64,000 nt of DNA, from the NCBI RefSeq assembly GCF_022965805.1, contig NW_027331346.1, forward strand, positions 124,001 through 188,000. Direction: 5' to 3'. This document shows positions 43,760 to 56,537 of this stretch, one piece after another (position 1 is the first letter of the stretch; each line of letters begins with the position of its first letter). Below the pieces are notes generated by a model. That model saw nothing but the letters and a program-made list of their open reading frames with translations, ran no database searches and was not told the origin of the DNA. A program made the position numbers and the translations under genes. Source of the DNA: Primulina eburnea. Taxonomy: Eukaryota > Streptophyta > Magnoliopsida > Lamiales > Gesneriaceae.

Positions 43760-44754
43760 AATCTCTCAGTTCTATTGATATACCTGAAATTGAGAAACTG
43801 CAAATTCATTATTACCAACCTTAGATATATCTTTGTCTGTATGATGTCAAAGGTTGATCTCTCTCATTTCAATATCCGAGGTAAAGGGTTGACCTGAAGA
43901 CTCGAGATAAGGATATAGAGTCTTAATTTTTGTTTTGGCCTACTCATTTGGAGATTATCTCGACTTTACACTTGTGCTAGGTATTTGAATATATTGCTCC
44001 AGGTTTAGATTCATGTACTCGATAACTCTCTATTTTGGAAACTAGCGGCTTCTCAATGCCTTGAAATATAGGCTTTTGTATTACAATCATAGCTGAGTAT
44101 AAGCCTGTAAATATCATGTGATTCTCTCAGAGAGCTATGATTGTAAATATCATGCGATTCTCTCAGAGACAATTCTCTTTCGACTTATTATGGCCTACGA
44201 CCAACTTCTGCATTTAGAGAAGCTTGTTGAATTCGTTTTGAAGCATTTCAAGGTGTTCTCTGAGACGCGTCTGTATTTTTATGATGATATCAATATCACT
44301 GCCGGCCATCTCTTGTTAAGAAAATCTAAATGAACATTTTAATGAGATTTAGTAATCATAATATCAAAAATATAATTCTGGCATAAAGCTTGCCACCTTA
44401 AGATTTTAGCCTTATCAGGTTTAAATTCAATTTTATTATTTAAGAAAGCTTATATCTTGATATTATATCAACATTCAAATTAAATTGATCCTTTGTTAGT
44501 ATCAACGTTCAAAGTAAATCCACTGTGAAGGCAAAGAAATCAACTACCTCATCAATCAGTGTAAATTTTAATACGATCTTTTTACTTTGTATATTTTTAC
44601 TTCGCTTGGATTTACTTCGACAAATATATTTCTACTATTTTTGTTTAACATCTTCGCACAAATCAGGTTTGAAATTTTTTTTTACCGAAAATTTACTACA
44701 TAATTTTAATTTTTGTGTCGTATTTGTTTTTATGAATTTTATGGTTACAAACCG
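43760..44754. other. Degraded sequence without a supported gene
   Basis: Contains a directly repeated AATATCATG(T/C)GATTCTCTCAGAGA (about 44108-44171) and an ORF at 44118-44333 with no recognised domain. Nothing else can be supported. Confidence 0.35.
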
Positions 44755-45061
44755 TCGCTTTTAAACGGCGATTTTTTTAAAAAACACCGTCGCTCTAATA
44801 GCGACGGTTTTCTTCAAAAACACCGTCGCTATAATAGTGACGGTGTTTTATATCCGTCGCTTATAATAGCGACGGTCTTTATATTAACCGTCACTATATT
44901 AGCGACGGTAGACATAAACACCGTCGCTACTTATAGCGACGAGAGTTGAGAAACGGTCGCTTTGATAGACGACGCTCAATTCAGTTACGGACTGATTAAC
45001 CGTCGTTAAAACCGTCGCTTTACCTTAAAACCGTCGCTAAATTTTTTTTTTTTTTGTAGTG
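44755..45061 (-). mobile_element. CACTA-type terminus with GCGACGG palindromic array
   Basis: About ten hairpin units such as CACCGTCGCTATAATAGTGACGGTG run up to a terminal TTTTTTTGTAGTG (ends 45061), the inverted form of CACTACAAAAA. The left end is not recognisable; the element is either a short MITE or one broken end of a larger element. Confidence 0.6.
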
Positions 45062-46366
45062 AATGCTAATAGGGAATATTTTAATTCATGAAACAACTCG
45101 TAACGATAATAATGATAATATGCTAAATGTTAATTCAATATATATGAGCACACACACAAACCCAAAAAATAAGACCGCAAATTTTTTAGGTCAAAATCCA
45201 ACAAATATCGGGTCAGAAACCCTAGTAGAAATTAATAAGTTATGTTTAAATAAATGTATATATACAAATGATAAACATTTCTTGTACGTGCCTATTTCAG
45301 TTAAATGGTTGATAAAATACCATATAATCTCACGAGTTCAACGTGTGTTTATTATTATGTTATAGTGATTAAATCCAGCCAATATATTGTAAGTTAAAGT
45401 TTACATTTAAATCAATTGAAAGCTTAATTAGGGAATGAAAAGAGAAAGTAATGATGATGTTTTCAAATATAAAATTTTCAAAATTTTAATCTAAAAATTT
45501 CAAAAGAATAATGTTTCCTTTTCCAACTAATATATACGATTAATTTAGTCCAAATTCATGTTAAAACCTATATCATAATATATGCACGTTCTTTATTAAT
45601 AAATATGTCATCTTTGATTTGTGAAAATTTACTCATGCGCCTATAATATTCCTTTGCAGTCACGTCAATAAAAACGGTGCCTAATTTTGGACCCATTCCG
45701 TCTGTGTATATTGCAAATATTCAACATTCTTCATACTCAATTATTGAAAACTTATGTTGACAAGAGAAATTAAGCTACTTAATATAATATAATATATACA
45801 ACATGTTCACATACATATACATTGAAATAGGGGGGAAATTTAAAAATTATCCTATAAGTTAGCCTAAATAAAACTTTAATTTTTTTTTATTACATCAAAC
45901 CACTTATTCTCAGTGCAACAATTATTTTTGAGCATATTTAGTCCCATTTTTAATCAGAATTGTGACAGATCATCTGCGAAAATGGATTAAATGTGATAAA
46001 ACCAATTTATTGAATTAAGAGTCCATTTTATTTTTTGTTTTTATCAAGCACTGTGACCAAATTTTAACCTAATAAAGTATCAAAAATCTATATATGCAAC
46101 TTAGATAACAGATTTAGAATTTTCTCAGTACCCGAAACAACGTTATATTTACTATATTTTATTACTTGTAAAGTTTCAACTATATTATATACTATATTTC
46201 TTAATCTATTTTAAGATTCCACGTTTTTTTTCTATTTTATAAATCTATTCACAACTTCTCGGTTAAAAATTACTTTTCATCTATCGTATGTGGTATAAAT
46301 TATATTTCGTGGATGAAGTAATTCTTGACATATACAATTCTGATCAAAATTATTTTTCCTTTTCAA

Positions 46367-46377
<11 letters not shown>
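45062..46377. other. AT-rich intergenic stretch
   Basis: No gene, RNA or repeat family recognised. The 100-codon ORF at 45063-45365 is Asn/Lys-rich low-complexity sequence. Confidence 0.5.

Positions 46378-46402
<25 letters not shown>
46378..46402. repeat. (AT)n microsatellite
   Basis: Simple AT repeat, preceded by an A run, immediately left of the MITE. Confidence 0.95.
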
Positions 46403-46405
<3 letters not shown>

Positions 46406-46411
46406 CAAAAA

Positions 46412-46580
46412 CTTGTGTGAGACGGTCTCACGGGTCGTAGTTGTGAGACGGATCTCTTATTTGGGTCACCCATGAAAAAGTATTACTTTTTATGCTAAGA
46501 GTATTACTTTTTATTGTGAATATGGGTAGGGTTGACCCGTCTCACAGATTATGATCCGTGAGACGGTCTCACATGAGACT
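46412..46580 (+). mobile_element. MITE with TGTGAGACGGTCTCAC ends
   Basis: Left end TTGTGTGAGACGGTCTCACGG, right end CCGTGAGACGGTCTCACATGA, forming imperfect inverted repeats that are themselves palindromic. A ~165-bp non-coding middle contains a direct repeat GAGTATTACTTTTTAT-like text twice. As I recall, this family is common in asterid genomes. AT microsatellites on both sides hide any TA duplication. Confidence 0.8.
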
Positions 46581-46582
46581 CA

Positions 46583-46583
<1 letters not shown>

Positions 46584-46634
<51 letters not shown>
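46584..46634. repeat. (AT)n microsatellite
   Basis: Over 20 AT units immediately right of the MITE, followed by a short ACAC run. Confidence 0.95.
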
Positions 46635-46637
<3 letters not shown>

Positions 46638-47289
46638 AATATATATAAACACACACACACACAAAAATATATATACATACATATATGCACGGCAATAATA
46701 AAGACAGATTGTTGCTTTTGTAAAAATTCTTTGGTATTGTTTGAAATTTTTGACCTCATTTATATTCAATCAACTTGATTGAATTCCTTTTAGGTATCAA
46801 TTCCCTGCACGTAATGGTTGTTGCACATAACTTGTCATTAAAAAATAAAACTTGAAAATGACAACAATGATTTTTTTATTTAAATATGTATGCTCCATAT
46901 CGTGGCGAAACCAAGGACCAATGAAATGGCTAATTAAATATTCAGATATTCAGAAATAAAATTTAAAAACCAGAAGAATTCATACTTACTTCCAACAAAA
47001 TAAAACGTGACCATACATATATGATATACACAATATGTAAAAATTAATCTTTTTTCACTTAAATCCGTATTTATTACAAAACCTACTTTTATATAAAAGT
47101 AATATATTTGACTCAAATCAATATATATTACTCAATATTTTTATATTACTCAATATTTCTATATAACATTATTATAAAAAATGATACTTTATATTATTAC
47201 ACAATATTGCTTAATAATATAACTAAACAAAAATGACAATATTACGTTGAAAAATAATATTTGAAACATAAAAATTAATACTTTTCATA
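46635..47289. other. AT-rich intergenic stretch
   Basis: Nothing recognised; short ORFs are low complexity. Confidence 0.5.
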
Positions 47290-47352
47290 AGTATGATCGG
47301 GTCAGAGATCCGTCTCACAAAATTATGGATTAAGACGGTCTTACATGAGTTT
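47290..47352 (+). mobile_element. Fragment of the TGTGAGACGGTCTCAC MITE family
   Basis: GGGTCAGAGATCCGTCTCACA...TAAGACGGTCTTACATGAG matches the right half of the MITE at 46412 with several changes. Confidence 0.65.
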
Positions 47353-47559
47353 GGTATAAATTATAAAGTAACCTTTTTCAGTTTTGATTGCTTCCATTGT
47401 CAAAAGGTGCAATTTTGATGATTTTGATTTTTTAAATTTTATTTTCAAATTTAATATTACTTCCTAGCTAGCTTCTTTCATGTTGAAAAACTAAAATATA
47501 AACAACACACTTGGGGGAATTCTAAGAGTAGGTTGAAATCAACCGAAAGTTACATCACA

Positions 47560-48410
47560 TTGTGTATGTTGCGTTTATAAACTCTAACAATCTTGATTTT
47601 GATAATAACAAAACTTGTTATTTTGTTTTTCACATATTTACTCATGTGTGAAATTGCTAAGTTAAGATGGAAGTTGAAACTCGATTATAACCAAACTGAA
47701 AATTTGACGAGCTACAGTATTTCATTGATATCTCATAGTTCGTTGATGCAAATGATCAGCACCAAAACTATTGAACCGAAAACTCAATTTGGGGATGAGT
47801 ACTATTTCAAGCTCGTTGCCCTAAATCAGATGTTCTCCAGACAAACTGATGATTGCAAATAAAATAACAATTAGTTGGGTATGAGATGTTGCGGTATTAG
47901 TCAACCTGATAAGCTCGATTATCCAAATGGAATTATTTAGTATGCGTTACGAAACTAAGACAATGATCTATAAATCATCTTCACAAATCAAAGTTTGAAC
48001 CAGAGTTTAAGATGATGATATACGACGATGAAACTTCCAGTTCTGTACACGTTGAAAGCAGCAAAATGATTTCAACAAATCTCATCAATTTGGTTCATTC
48101 AATCTTACAAAACTAGCTGAATGATCAGTCTAGCTGATGAGGCCAACTGACAGCAGACCTCAAAATCATTTAGGCTCGGGAAAAGTGACTAACATGACTA
48201 AAATGACCGTTTCAATACCATAAACATTAAGAAAACTTTCCAAATGGTCATATTCATTTTTCTAACGTATATATAACTCTTGGAGTCTATATATACAACA
48301 GCTTGAAGATCAAATACAAGTTTTGGAAAGGGATTCAAATCATGGGTAACTTACAAGGAGAGATTTGCTAGAATGAGAGCAAGACAAGTGAAACGTCTAC
48401 TACTCGTTTT
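47560..48410 (+). repeat. Copia-type LTR or LTR fragment
   Basis: Opens near CTTGATTTTGATAATAACAAAACTTG, the usual opening text of many plant copia LTRs, has CTGAAC/ATGATCAG words like the LTR at 17983, and a promoter-like GTCTATATATACAAC at 48278 followed by a leader. The ORF at 47593-47862 is LTR text. Ends are approximate. Confidence 0.45.
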
Positions 48411-48414
48411 TAAA

Positions 48415-48450
48415 TATATATATATATATATATAAATATATATATATATA
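48415..48450. repeat. (AT)n microsatellite
   Basis: Two AT runs separated by AAATA. Confidence 0.9.
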
Positions 48451-48609
48451 TTGACATCATTTAAAATATATCAACCAATTATTATTGAAAATTCAAAAGA
48501 ACGCATCAGCTAGTTCAACCATCAAGTCCTCCATCAATATCATGATTACCTTCATCGATCACACCTAGTGAGTGTATTGACTCAGAAAATCTTAATCATG
48601 GTTGAATGA

Positions 48610-50462
48610 CCTCGATTTTTTTTTTCTGACCATAAATTCTAAAATACTAAATAAATAAAACACTTAATATTTCTAACAATCATAATAAATTCACAATTTA
48701 GCATTAACCAAAACTTCATAAATTGACCTTTGAAAAGATCACTAACAATAAAAATAAAGCATAAGAATGTCTCTAATAAAAATCATTAACATAATCTTTA
48801 AATTTTTAATCTGACAAGCTAGTGCGGAAATATAAAGGTCATCGGGTGTGTACTGCTGCACTCGATTGACTCAATCGTCACCGCCTCCAAAAATCATCAA
48901 ATCATGCATCATACAAACCTAGTGAGTCTAAAGATTAGCATGTTCTAAACATTGATAGCAACTAATATATATACAATCACATGCATTAAAAATCATGCTT
49001 TTATTTAAATAATCTTTTAATCATAAATAATCCATTAAAAATCATTTGAGCATAAATAAATCATTTAAAAATAACTTTAATCATCATCATAAATGATATA
49101 TCACAAAAATCATTTTAATCATAAGCTTCCAATCATATAACATTTTTGGGTGAAGTTTGATACTTGAAAGTGACTAGCTTTTATCCTTCGGTCGACTGAT
49201 CAGTCTTTAGGTCCACATGGTCCATGGGGACAGGCACTGCCATAGAAATACGATATTTGAGCTCCCTCTGGAGCCTTTTCCCATAAACGGGCTCTCTATG
49301 AGGCCTTTTCCCTCATGAAATCTCCATAAATAAAATTGTAAGTTCACCGTTCCTTCTTAAAACGGATCCCCCACCAATGGTAAGTTCACTGTTCCTTCTT
49401 AAAACGGATCCCCCACCTATCCTCTTTGTCACAGTCAATTCACATTCCTCGAAATTTTTTTCATTTTCTTTAAAAAAACCATAAAATAGCACAACTTTCC
49501 AAAAATAGCATTTTAGACAGTAAAAATTGCAGAACTTTTCCAAAAATCGTAATAATACATATTATCATAAAAATCATCATTTTAAATCATATAATATCAT
49601 TTAACATGCGTTATAATCCTTCGGGACGCTGCCAAGCGTTTACGTATTTTCTAGGTGTAAAATACCGTTTTGCCTCTAGATGTAAAAATTCTCGAATTTA
49701 TCTTTTTATCACTTTTAATGGCATAAGATTATTCTAAATAATTATTTAAGTTTAAATATAATTTTTTCATAATTTTATAAAGCTTAAAGCTAGTCTTTTC
49801 AATTAATTATTTAATTAGCATTTCTTGCGGCGATAAAATCCCGGATAAATTCAAAACTCAATATTTTGATCCCAAATTTTAAACATAACATTTTTATTAT
49901 TTATTCTACCCTTCCAAGTCATGAGCCACCCCCGTGGACCCATGGATTCAATTTTAGTCTTATTATTTTCAAAATTGACACATATAAGGACACACCGAGC
50001 CATCTCCCAAAATACTTGAGCCTTGCCCGAGCCACCTCGAGAAAAACCCTAGCCAATCCACCTAGGGAGTCTACTGACCAAGCCTAGCCCAAAGAACCAG
50101 CCCCTAGCATGCTCAAACCTTGCTGAAACCAAACCCAAAATCTGTATGTGTTGTGCGTGAGTCTACTTGGTGCCATAAGACTCTTATCTAGTCTAGGAGC
50201 CACCATCGAGCCACACGATCCTAACCTTCCTTGGACCATGCCAAGACCCTACCCAGACAACCCCCAGCCCTGGACCCCACGCACGAAGCACTTGCATCAG
50301 TAAACATCATGCACGTTCCATCCCCTGCGCCCCCACGTTTTGCTCTGCCCTCGCTGGACCAAGCCACACCCCTGGACCCAGACCTTCCTACCCCTCACTG
50401 GACCATCCCGAGACATCACCCAGACCACCTAGCCAGGCCCCAAACCAAGCCGTAGCCCCCTG
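48610..50462 (-). repeat. Long LTR fragment, minus orientation, target of element B
   Basis: Follows the LTR at 9931-12060 block by block (CTAGTGCGGAAATATAAAGG near 48820, CTAGTGAGTCTAAAGATTAG near 48920, GGGTGAAGTTTGATACTTG near 49150, ACGCTGCCAAGCG near 49625, C-rich words 49920-50460). It stops at 50462 where element B begins, in the same C-rich spot as 12060 of the other copy. ORFs within are not genes. Confidence 0.7.
49337..49419 (-). repeat. Two tandem ~42-bp units in the LTR
   Basis: GTAAGTTCAC(C/T)GTTCCTTCTT followed by AAAACGGATCCCCCACC occurs twice in a row; the LTR at 9.9-12.8 kb has one copy near 10850. Confidence 0.85.
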
Positions 50463-53130
50463 TGTAAAGGCCCGAAATTCGTATTCGTAATTTTGCGGAA
50501 TTATTTAAAATTTTTCTCTTTAAATAAATAACATGCATCATTTATAAAATAAACTGATAAATAGATTTAACTTTAAAATAACAGCGGAAGTAAATATTGT
50601 GTTCAAAACCACAACTTAAAAATAATTCAACATATTAAAAACTGAGTTTGAACATAAAAAAATATATGATGAAATGTGAGGTCCTCCACTACTACAAAAA
50701 CGCCAAACGACAACGGATTTTATCCGTTGTCGTTGGCCATTTAAAACTGTTGTAATTGAGGGTGTTGTTGAAAGTGTCTTCAACGACAACGGTTTTAAAC
50801 CGTTGTCTTTTCTACCAACGACAACGGTTTTGCAACGGTGTTAAACCGTTGTATTTTCTACCAACGACAACGATTTTGCAAGGGTTTAAAACCGTTGTCT
50901 TTTATACCAACTACAACGGTTTTGCAACGATAGAATGAGAAAAATGCAATTACAATTCGCGACGGTTTTGAAAACTGTCGCAAATGAAAACCGTAGTCGT
51001 AGCTGCATTTTGCGACGGTTTTTTAGCCGTTGCAAATATTTGTTGCGACAGTTTTAAAAACTATCGCAAATTCCATTTGCGACGGAATAACAATGTAACC
51101 CGTCGCTAAATGTAGCGACAGTATTCATGTGGCAAGACTGTCGCTCGACCTCATCAGTACAAAATCACGAACGGAAAAAAACACGACCTTCCTAACTCAT
51201 TTAGGTACTGTCCTGCCCAAGGCCATAGGCTAAAAGCCAAACAAGAACTCAAATATGACCTCTGAACCGAAGCCATGCTGCTGTCATAACACAGTGGCAG
51301 CAGCTGTGCTTGTTTGATCAATTTATGAAACCAATGGCCCTTGGGGCTTGAACAACCGACCAGAGTCTCTTACCAACATCCTAAGGTGTGGCGTGAACCA
51401 TGGATAAGGGCACTAGGCCAACCACAATCCAAGCACACACCTAGGACAACACAAAGTTCAAACCGAGAACACCTAAAAATTCTGTACTGGTATGTCTCAA
51501 TTGTCTGCTGTCTTGCATCGTTCCAATAGCTATATGATCGACCAGGGCTCGATCTAGACATAATGAGGTATTGTGTGAACTATGGCTAAGGGCTAAAAAG
51601 ACAACCACCATCCACTCAAACCCCAAAAGCCGAAGCTTCACTCACAAAGAAAATGGAAAAATCGAAGAGCACTTGTGTCGTTGTTTTAAAATTTTGATGT
51701 ATCCGTGAACCAAGTCTTGAAAGGCCATTTTGTCACGTCCTAGACATGCTAAGGGAGGGTTCTAACCATGGCTACTGTCCATAGGATAGCTACGGTCTGA
51801 ATACTCACCTTAACCAACCGAGTAACGACCCCTCGGCTCAATTTGCTACAACCGAGAATTTGTTGCTGTCAAATCTGTATCTTGAGTGTATGGGCTCGAA
51901 CAAATGAACCAGTAACACCCTAACACACTCTAAATCATGCCTAGATGCAGCCTTGAGTGTCTGGAACCGAACCACTTCCTGTAACCAACAAAAACAATCC
52001 AACATTGAGGAACAAAGCCATGGCCGAGAGGAGCTGCACAACATTTCTTTGCAAGTTACTGTCATCTTCGATTTTGCTCCTGAAATCATGAACATAGAAT
52101 GTTTTAAAATATCTATAGGACTTGATTGAAAAGTAAATGAACAATATATACATGCCTTGAAGATTTGTTTTGAATAAAACAAAGCAATACGAAGAACACG
52201 GTGCGGTGGAGACGGAGTGGTATTTTCTTAATTATTTTTCCTGCTGGTAGCACATTATTTCTAGCTGTTGTTTCTCTAAAATTTTCGAAGGTAAGGAGGG
52301 GCAGTAAGGCTAAGTAATGCAGGTGAAGGTTACAAATTAAATGAGTCAAGAATGCATTTAGATGGAAGTTTCATGTGAGTGGTTGAATGGCAATAGGAAA
52401 TGACTCTTTTCCCTTTCTAGTTGCACGAGATGTGAGGGATTGACATTCTAGATTAGTGGGTTGGGGAAAGTTATGTGGATAATGGCGCTTGTATTATCAC
52501 TAATTGGTGAGTTAAAGGTGAGGGAAAATTATTATTCCATAAAAGCTAATGAGAGGTGATAAGAATGGGGAGTTGCCAAAAATATAAGGATTGATCTAAG
52601 GGGGTGGCCGAAATTTTTCAACAAAAATGAAGGTAAAATATTGCTTAAATTTAGGGTAACAATTTCTTGCATGGCATGGCTTAGTCTAAAAGTTAATTAA
52701 TAAAATGTTAGGTTATAATTTTTTGAATATATTAGGACTAGATTAATTTATCTCAATTGGTTAATCATTTTAATTTAGGCTTTTAACTAAATATTGGACA
52801 TAGTAGAACTTAATTAATAACTTAATTCCAATTAACTTAATAAAACTTAAAACATTCTTTAACATTAAAATAAATTATTCCTTGGCTTAAATTAAATTTA
52901 AGAATATTTTCTTATTATTAATTTTATCTCAATACACCAACTCCAGTCCGGCCTCTCTTATTTAACCGAAAAGATAAAACTAAACTTCTACGTTAAAATA
53001 AATCATGAATTAACAAATAAATTAAAATGAATTAAACACTACATAAATATATATAAAAAATTATTTTTAATTTAAATAATAGCAATTATGCATGACTTAT
53101 ATGTAATATGACTTATCGGGTTCTATAACT
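50463..53130 (-). repeat. Element B 3' LTR
   Basis: Starts TGTAAAGGCCCGAAATTCG (plus reading), matching 58023, and ends next to the polypurine tract. Interrupted at 50690 by palindromic CACTA-type sequence; it lacks the part equivalent to 58322-59138. The ORFs at 51341-52349 recur in the other LTR and are not genes. Confidence 0.85.
50690..51147 (+). mobile_element. CACTA-type palindromic element in element B LTR
   Basis: Begins CACTACTACAAAAACGCC, then ACGACAACGG/CCGTTGTCGT hairpin units to about 50930, then GCGACGG/CCGTCGC units to about 51145. No proper right terminus is seen; the adjoining LTR segment is also deleted, so the right end was probably lost in the same event. Absent from the other LTR. 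Confidence 0.65.
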
Positions 53131-53141
53131 CTCCCTCCCTT
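53131..53141 (-). other. Element B polypurine tract
   Basis: Minus strand AAGGGAGGGAG, between the pol terminus with its CGAGGACGAAATTTC text and the 3' LTR. Confidence 0.85.
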
Positions 53142-53163
53142 AAAAGAAATTTCGTCCTCGAAA

Positions 53164-56100
53164 TTAAAACTTACCGAATAACTCGGGGTATCGACTCTTC
53201 ATCTCTGGCTCAGATTCCCACGTAGCTTCTTCCTCCGAATGATTAAACCACTTAACCTTCACTAGCTTCACTAGTTTGTTCTGAAGCCTTTTCTCCTGTC
53301 TGTCTAAGATTTGCACTGGCTTTTCTTCATAAGACAGGTTCGGAGTGAGCTGCAACGGTTCGAAGTTCAAGACATGCGAAGGATTCGCCATGTACTTCCT
53401 CAGCATAGAGACATGGAACACGTTGTGTACTCCGGCCAGATTCGGCGGAAGAGCAACACGATAAGCTAACGTCCCAACCCTGTCGAGGATCTCAAATGGT
53501 CCAATGAATCTCCGACTAAGCTTTCCTTTCTTCCCGAACCGCATGACACCTTTCATAGGTGCTATCTTCACGAAAACATGGTCCCCAACGGCAAACTCTA
53601 GATCTCTCCTCCTCTGATCCGCATAACTCTTCTGTCGAATCTGAGCAGTCCTCATTCTATCACGGATCTTTACTACTACGTCGGCAGTCTGCTGAATAAT
53701 ATCTGGACCCAATTCTGATCATTCCCCTACTTCATCCCAATGAATATACGATCTACACTTACGACCGTACAGTGCTTCATATGAAGCCATACCTATAGAC
53801 GACTGAAAACTGTTGTTATAGGTAAATTCCACCAATGGCAACTTCGACTCCCAACTCCCTGAGAAATCGATGAAGCATGCACGGAGAACCTCCAAAATCT
53901 GGATAACTCTCTTTGACTGCCCATCTGTCCGAGGGTGGAAAGCTGTGCTAAACAACAACTTCGTACCCACCGCTGAATGAAAACTCTTCCAAAATGAGGA
54001 AGTTAATCTAGGATCTCGGTAAGACACTATAGAAATGGGAATACCATGAAGTCTGACTATCTCTCGGATATACAACTCTGCATTCTGAATCATGGTGAAA
54101 GTCGTCTTAATAGGCAAGAAGTACGCTGATTTGGTAAGACGATCAACAATCACCCAGATAGCATTAGACCCTCTGCATGACTTTGGCAAACCGACCACGA
54201 AGTCCATGGTAATATTCTCCCACTTCCAATCGGGAATAAGAAGAGGCTTGAGCAAGCCTAACGGTCTCTGACGTTCCGCTTTCACTAGCTGACACGTCAG
54301 ACACTCGGATACAAAACGTCTGATGTCCTTCTTCATCCCGGGCCACCAATACAACAACTGCAGATCTTTGTACATCTTCGTGCTCCCAGGATGAATAGAG
54401 TACGGCGACATGTGGGCCTCAGATAGAATATCCGCTCGAATAGAACCGCCGCTAGGAACCCACATCTTGTCTCGATATCTCACAATACCGTCGCTAACTG
54501 TGTACAAGATACTGCCATTGGCCTCATCTCTTTGTCTCCACTTCGTCAACTGCTCATCTGCTGGCTGCCCACCGCGAATACGGTCTAGAAGAGAGGACTG
54601 AATCGCCAACGTAGATAGATGGGGAACTCTACCTTGAGGACATGTCTCTAGATCAAATCTCTGTATCTCAAACTGAAGAGATATCTGAATCACCATATGA
54701 GCAATCACTGCGACTTTTCTGCTCAACGCATCCACAACTATATTAGCTTTGCCAGGGTAGTAGCTCATTTCACAGTCATAGTCCTTCACTAGCTCCAACC
54801 AACGCCTCTGACGCATATTCAGCTCTTTCTGAGTAAAGAAGTACTTGAGGCTCTTATGGTCGGTAAAGATCTTGCACTTTTATCCATACAAATAATGCCT
54901 CCAAATCTTTAAGGCAAATACCAAGGCTGCCAACTCTAGATCGTTATTAGGGTAATTCTTCTCATGGGTTTTCAACTGCTGAGAAGCATACGCTATCACC
55001 TTCCCATGCTGCATCAAAACTGCGCCTAAACCGAGTTTCGAAGCATCGGTATACAAAACAAAATCTCTGGGTCATGAAGACATGGCCAATACTGGTGCTG
55101 AAATAAGAGTTTGTTTTAAAGTATCGAAGCTCTTCTGACACTCATCGCTCCGCACATACTTAGCATTCTTCTTTGTCAATTACGTGAGTGGAACTGCGAT
55201 AGAGGAGAATCCCTGAATAAACTTCCGATAGTATCCTGTTAACCCAAGGAAACTACGGATCTCTGATGCATTTTGCGACACAACCCAATCTCTTACTGCT
55301 GCAACTTTCGCTGGGTCTACCTCAATACCGCTGCTAGAAACGAAGTGTCCTAAGAACGCCACCTTCTCTAACCAGAACTCGTATTTACTGAACTTCGCGA
55401 ATAGCTTGTTCTTTTGCAAGGTCTACAAAACTGCGGTAAGATGTCTGCTGTGCTCCTCATGATTCTTTGAGTGGACGAGAATGTCGTCTATGAATACTAT
55501 CACGAACTGATCAAGATACGGCTGAAATATGTGATTCATGAGATCCATGAAGATCGCTGGCGCATTCGTCAAACCGAACGGCATCACAAGGAATTCGAAG
55601 TGGCCACAACGAGTCCTAAAAGCAGTCTTGAGAACATCGGCGTCTTTCAACCTCAACTGTGATAACCAAAACACAGGTCAATCTTTGAGAATACTGAAGC
55701 TCCCTGAAACTGATCAAATAAATCTTCAATCCTCGGAAGTGGGTATTTGTTCTTCACTGTAACCCTGTTCAATTCCCGGTAATCAATGCAGAGCCTCATC
55801 GACCATCCTTCTTCTTCACAAATAAGGCTGGCGCGCCCCATGGTGAAAAACTCAGGCGAATGAACTCCTTGTCAAGAAGTTCCTGAATTTTCTTCTTGAG
55901 TTCTGCCATCTCTTTCGGTGCTAATCGGTACGGTTCTTTTGAAATCGGTGCGGTACGTGGCATAAGCTCAATAGAAAACTCCACATCTCGCACAGGTGGC
56001 ATACCAGAGACATCATAAGGAAAATAGTCTAGAAAGTCTCTGACAATTGGGACATCGGAGGCTGACTGACTGGGTGCTTCGGGAACAGATACAAAAGTCG

Positions 56101-56537
56101 CTAAAAATGCTCGACACCTCTATGCATGAGCTTCCTAGCCTGGACAAAAGATATTATACGCGGTAAATGAAAGTACCTATCTGGCTCGAATAAGAACTGC
56201 TCTCTTCCAAGCGGTCGGACTAGAACAGATCTCCTCTAGAAGTCAATCAAAACCCTGTTCCTTAATAGCCAATCCATACCCAGAATGATGTCAAACTCTG
56301 GCATCGGCAATACGATAAGATCCGCATAAACAAGGTTACCATGAAGTTCGAGATCTATGTCTCGGATCACATTAGTAGCTGTAAGCTCCTCTCTAGAAGG
56401 CAGTACTACTGAATACGCTATATCTAGCCCAATGGTCTTGCCCTTGAGGAAATTTACAAAGGTCTCTGAAATGAACGAATGAGTAGCCCCTGAATCTATC
56501 AAGGCATTTGTAGCTGAACCAGCTATAAAAATTCTCC
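53164..56537 (-). pseudogene. Element B pol: protease, reverse transcriptase, RNase H, integrase, chromodomain-like tail
   Basis: Minus strand. It begins at the intron acceptor with RIFIAG. Protease: ALIDSGATHSFISETF near 56480 and PEFDIILGMDW near 56280. Reverse transcriptase: KKDGR near 55800, [13 protein letters not shown] near 55780, MPFGLTNAP near 55580, catalytic FIDDIL near 55495. RNase [14 protein letters not shown] near 55040. Integrase: HHCC finger H...IHPGSTK...CLTCQ (54400-54290), then [19 protein letters not shown] and TDGQSKR, which cover the D,D,E core; the second Asp region reads SYRD, so one catalytic Asp may be changed to Tyr. The tail VKVKWFNHSEEEATWESE is chromodomain-like. 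Long frames (for example 365 codons at 54816-53719) alternate with a few stops or frameshifts. Confidence 0.92.

Noticed and set aside
34462..45061. A single 10.6-kb CACTA transposon from CACTACAAAAA at 34462 to TTTTTGTAGTG at 45061
   Set aside because: The 3-bp flanks differ (TAG versus AAT), the subterminal motifs differ in type and order, and the interval would contain exons 1-3 of the GARP gene. Two independent pieces explain it better.
50756..50938. 60-codon ORF with repeated translation
   Set aside because: It reads through GACAACGG hairpin units of the CACTA-type element.
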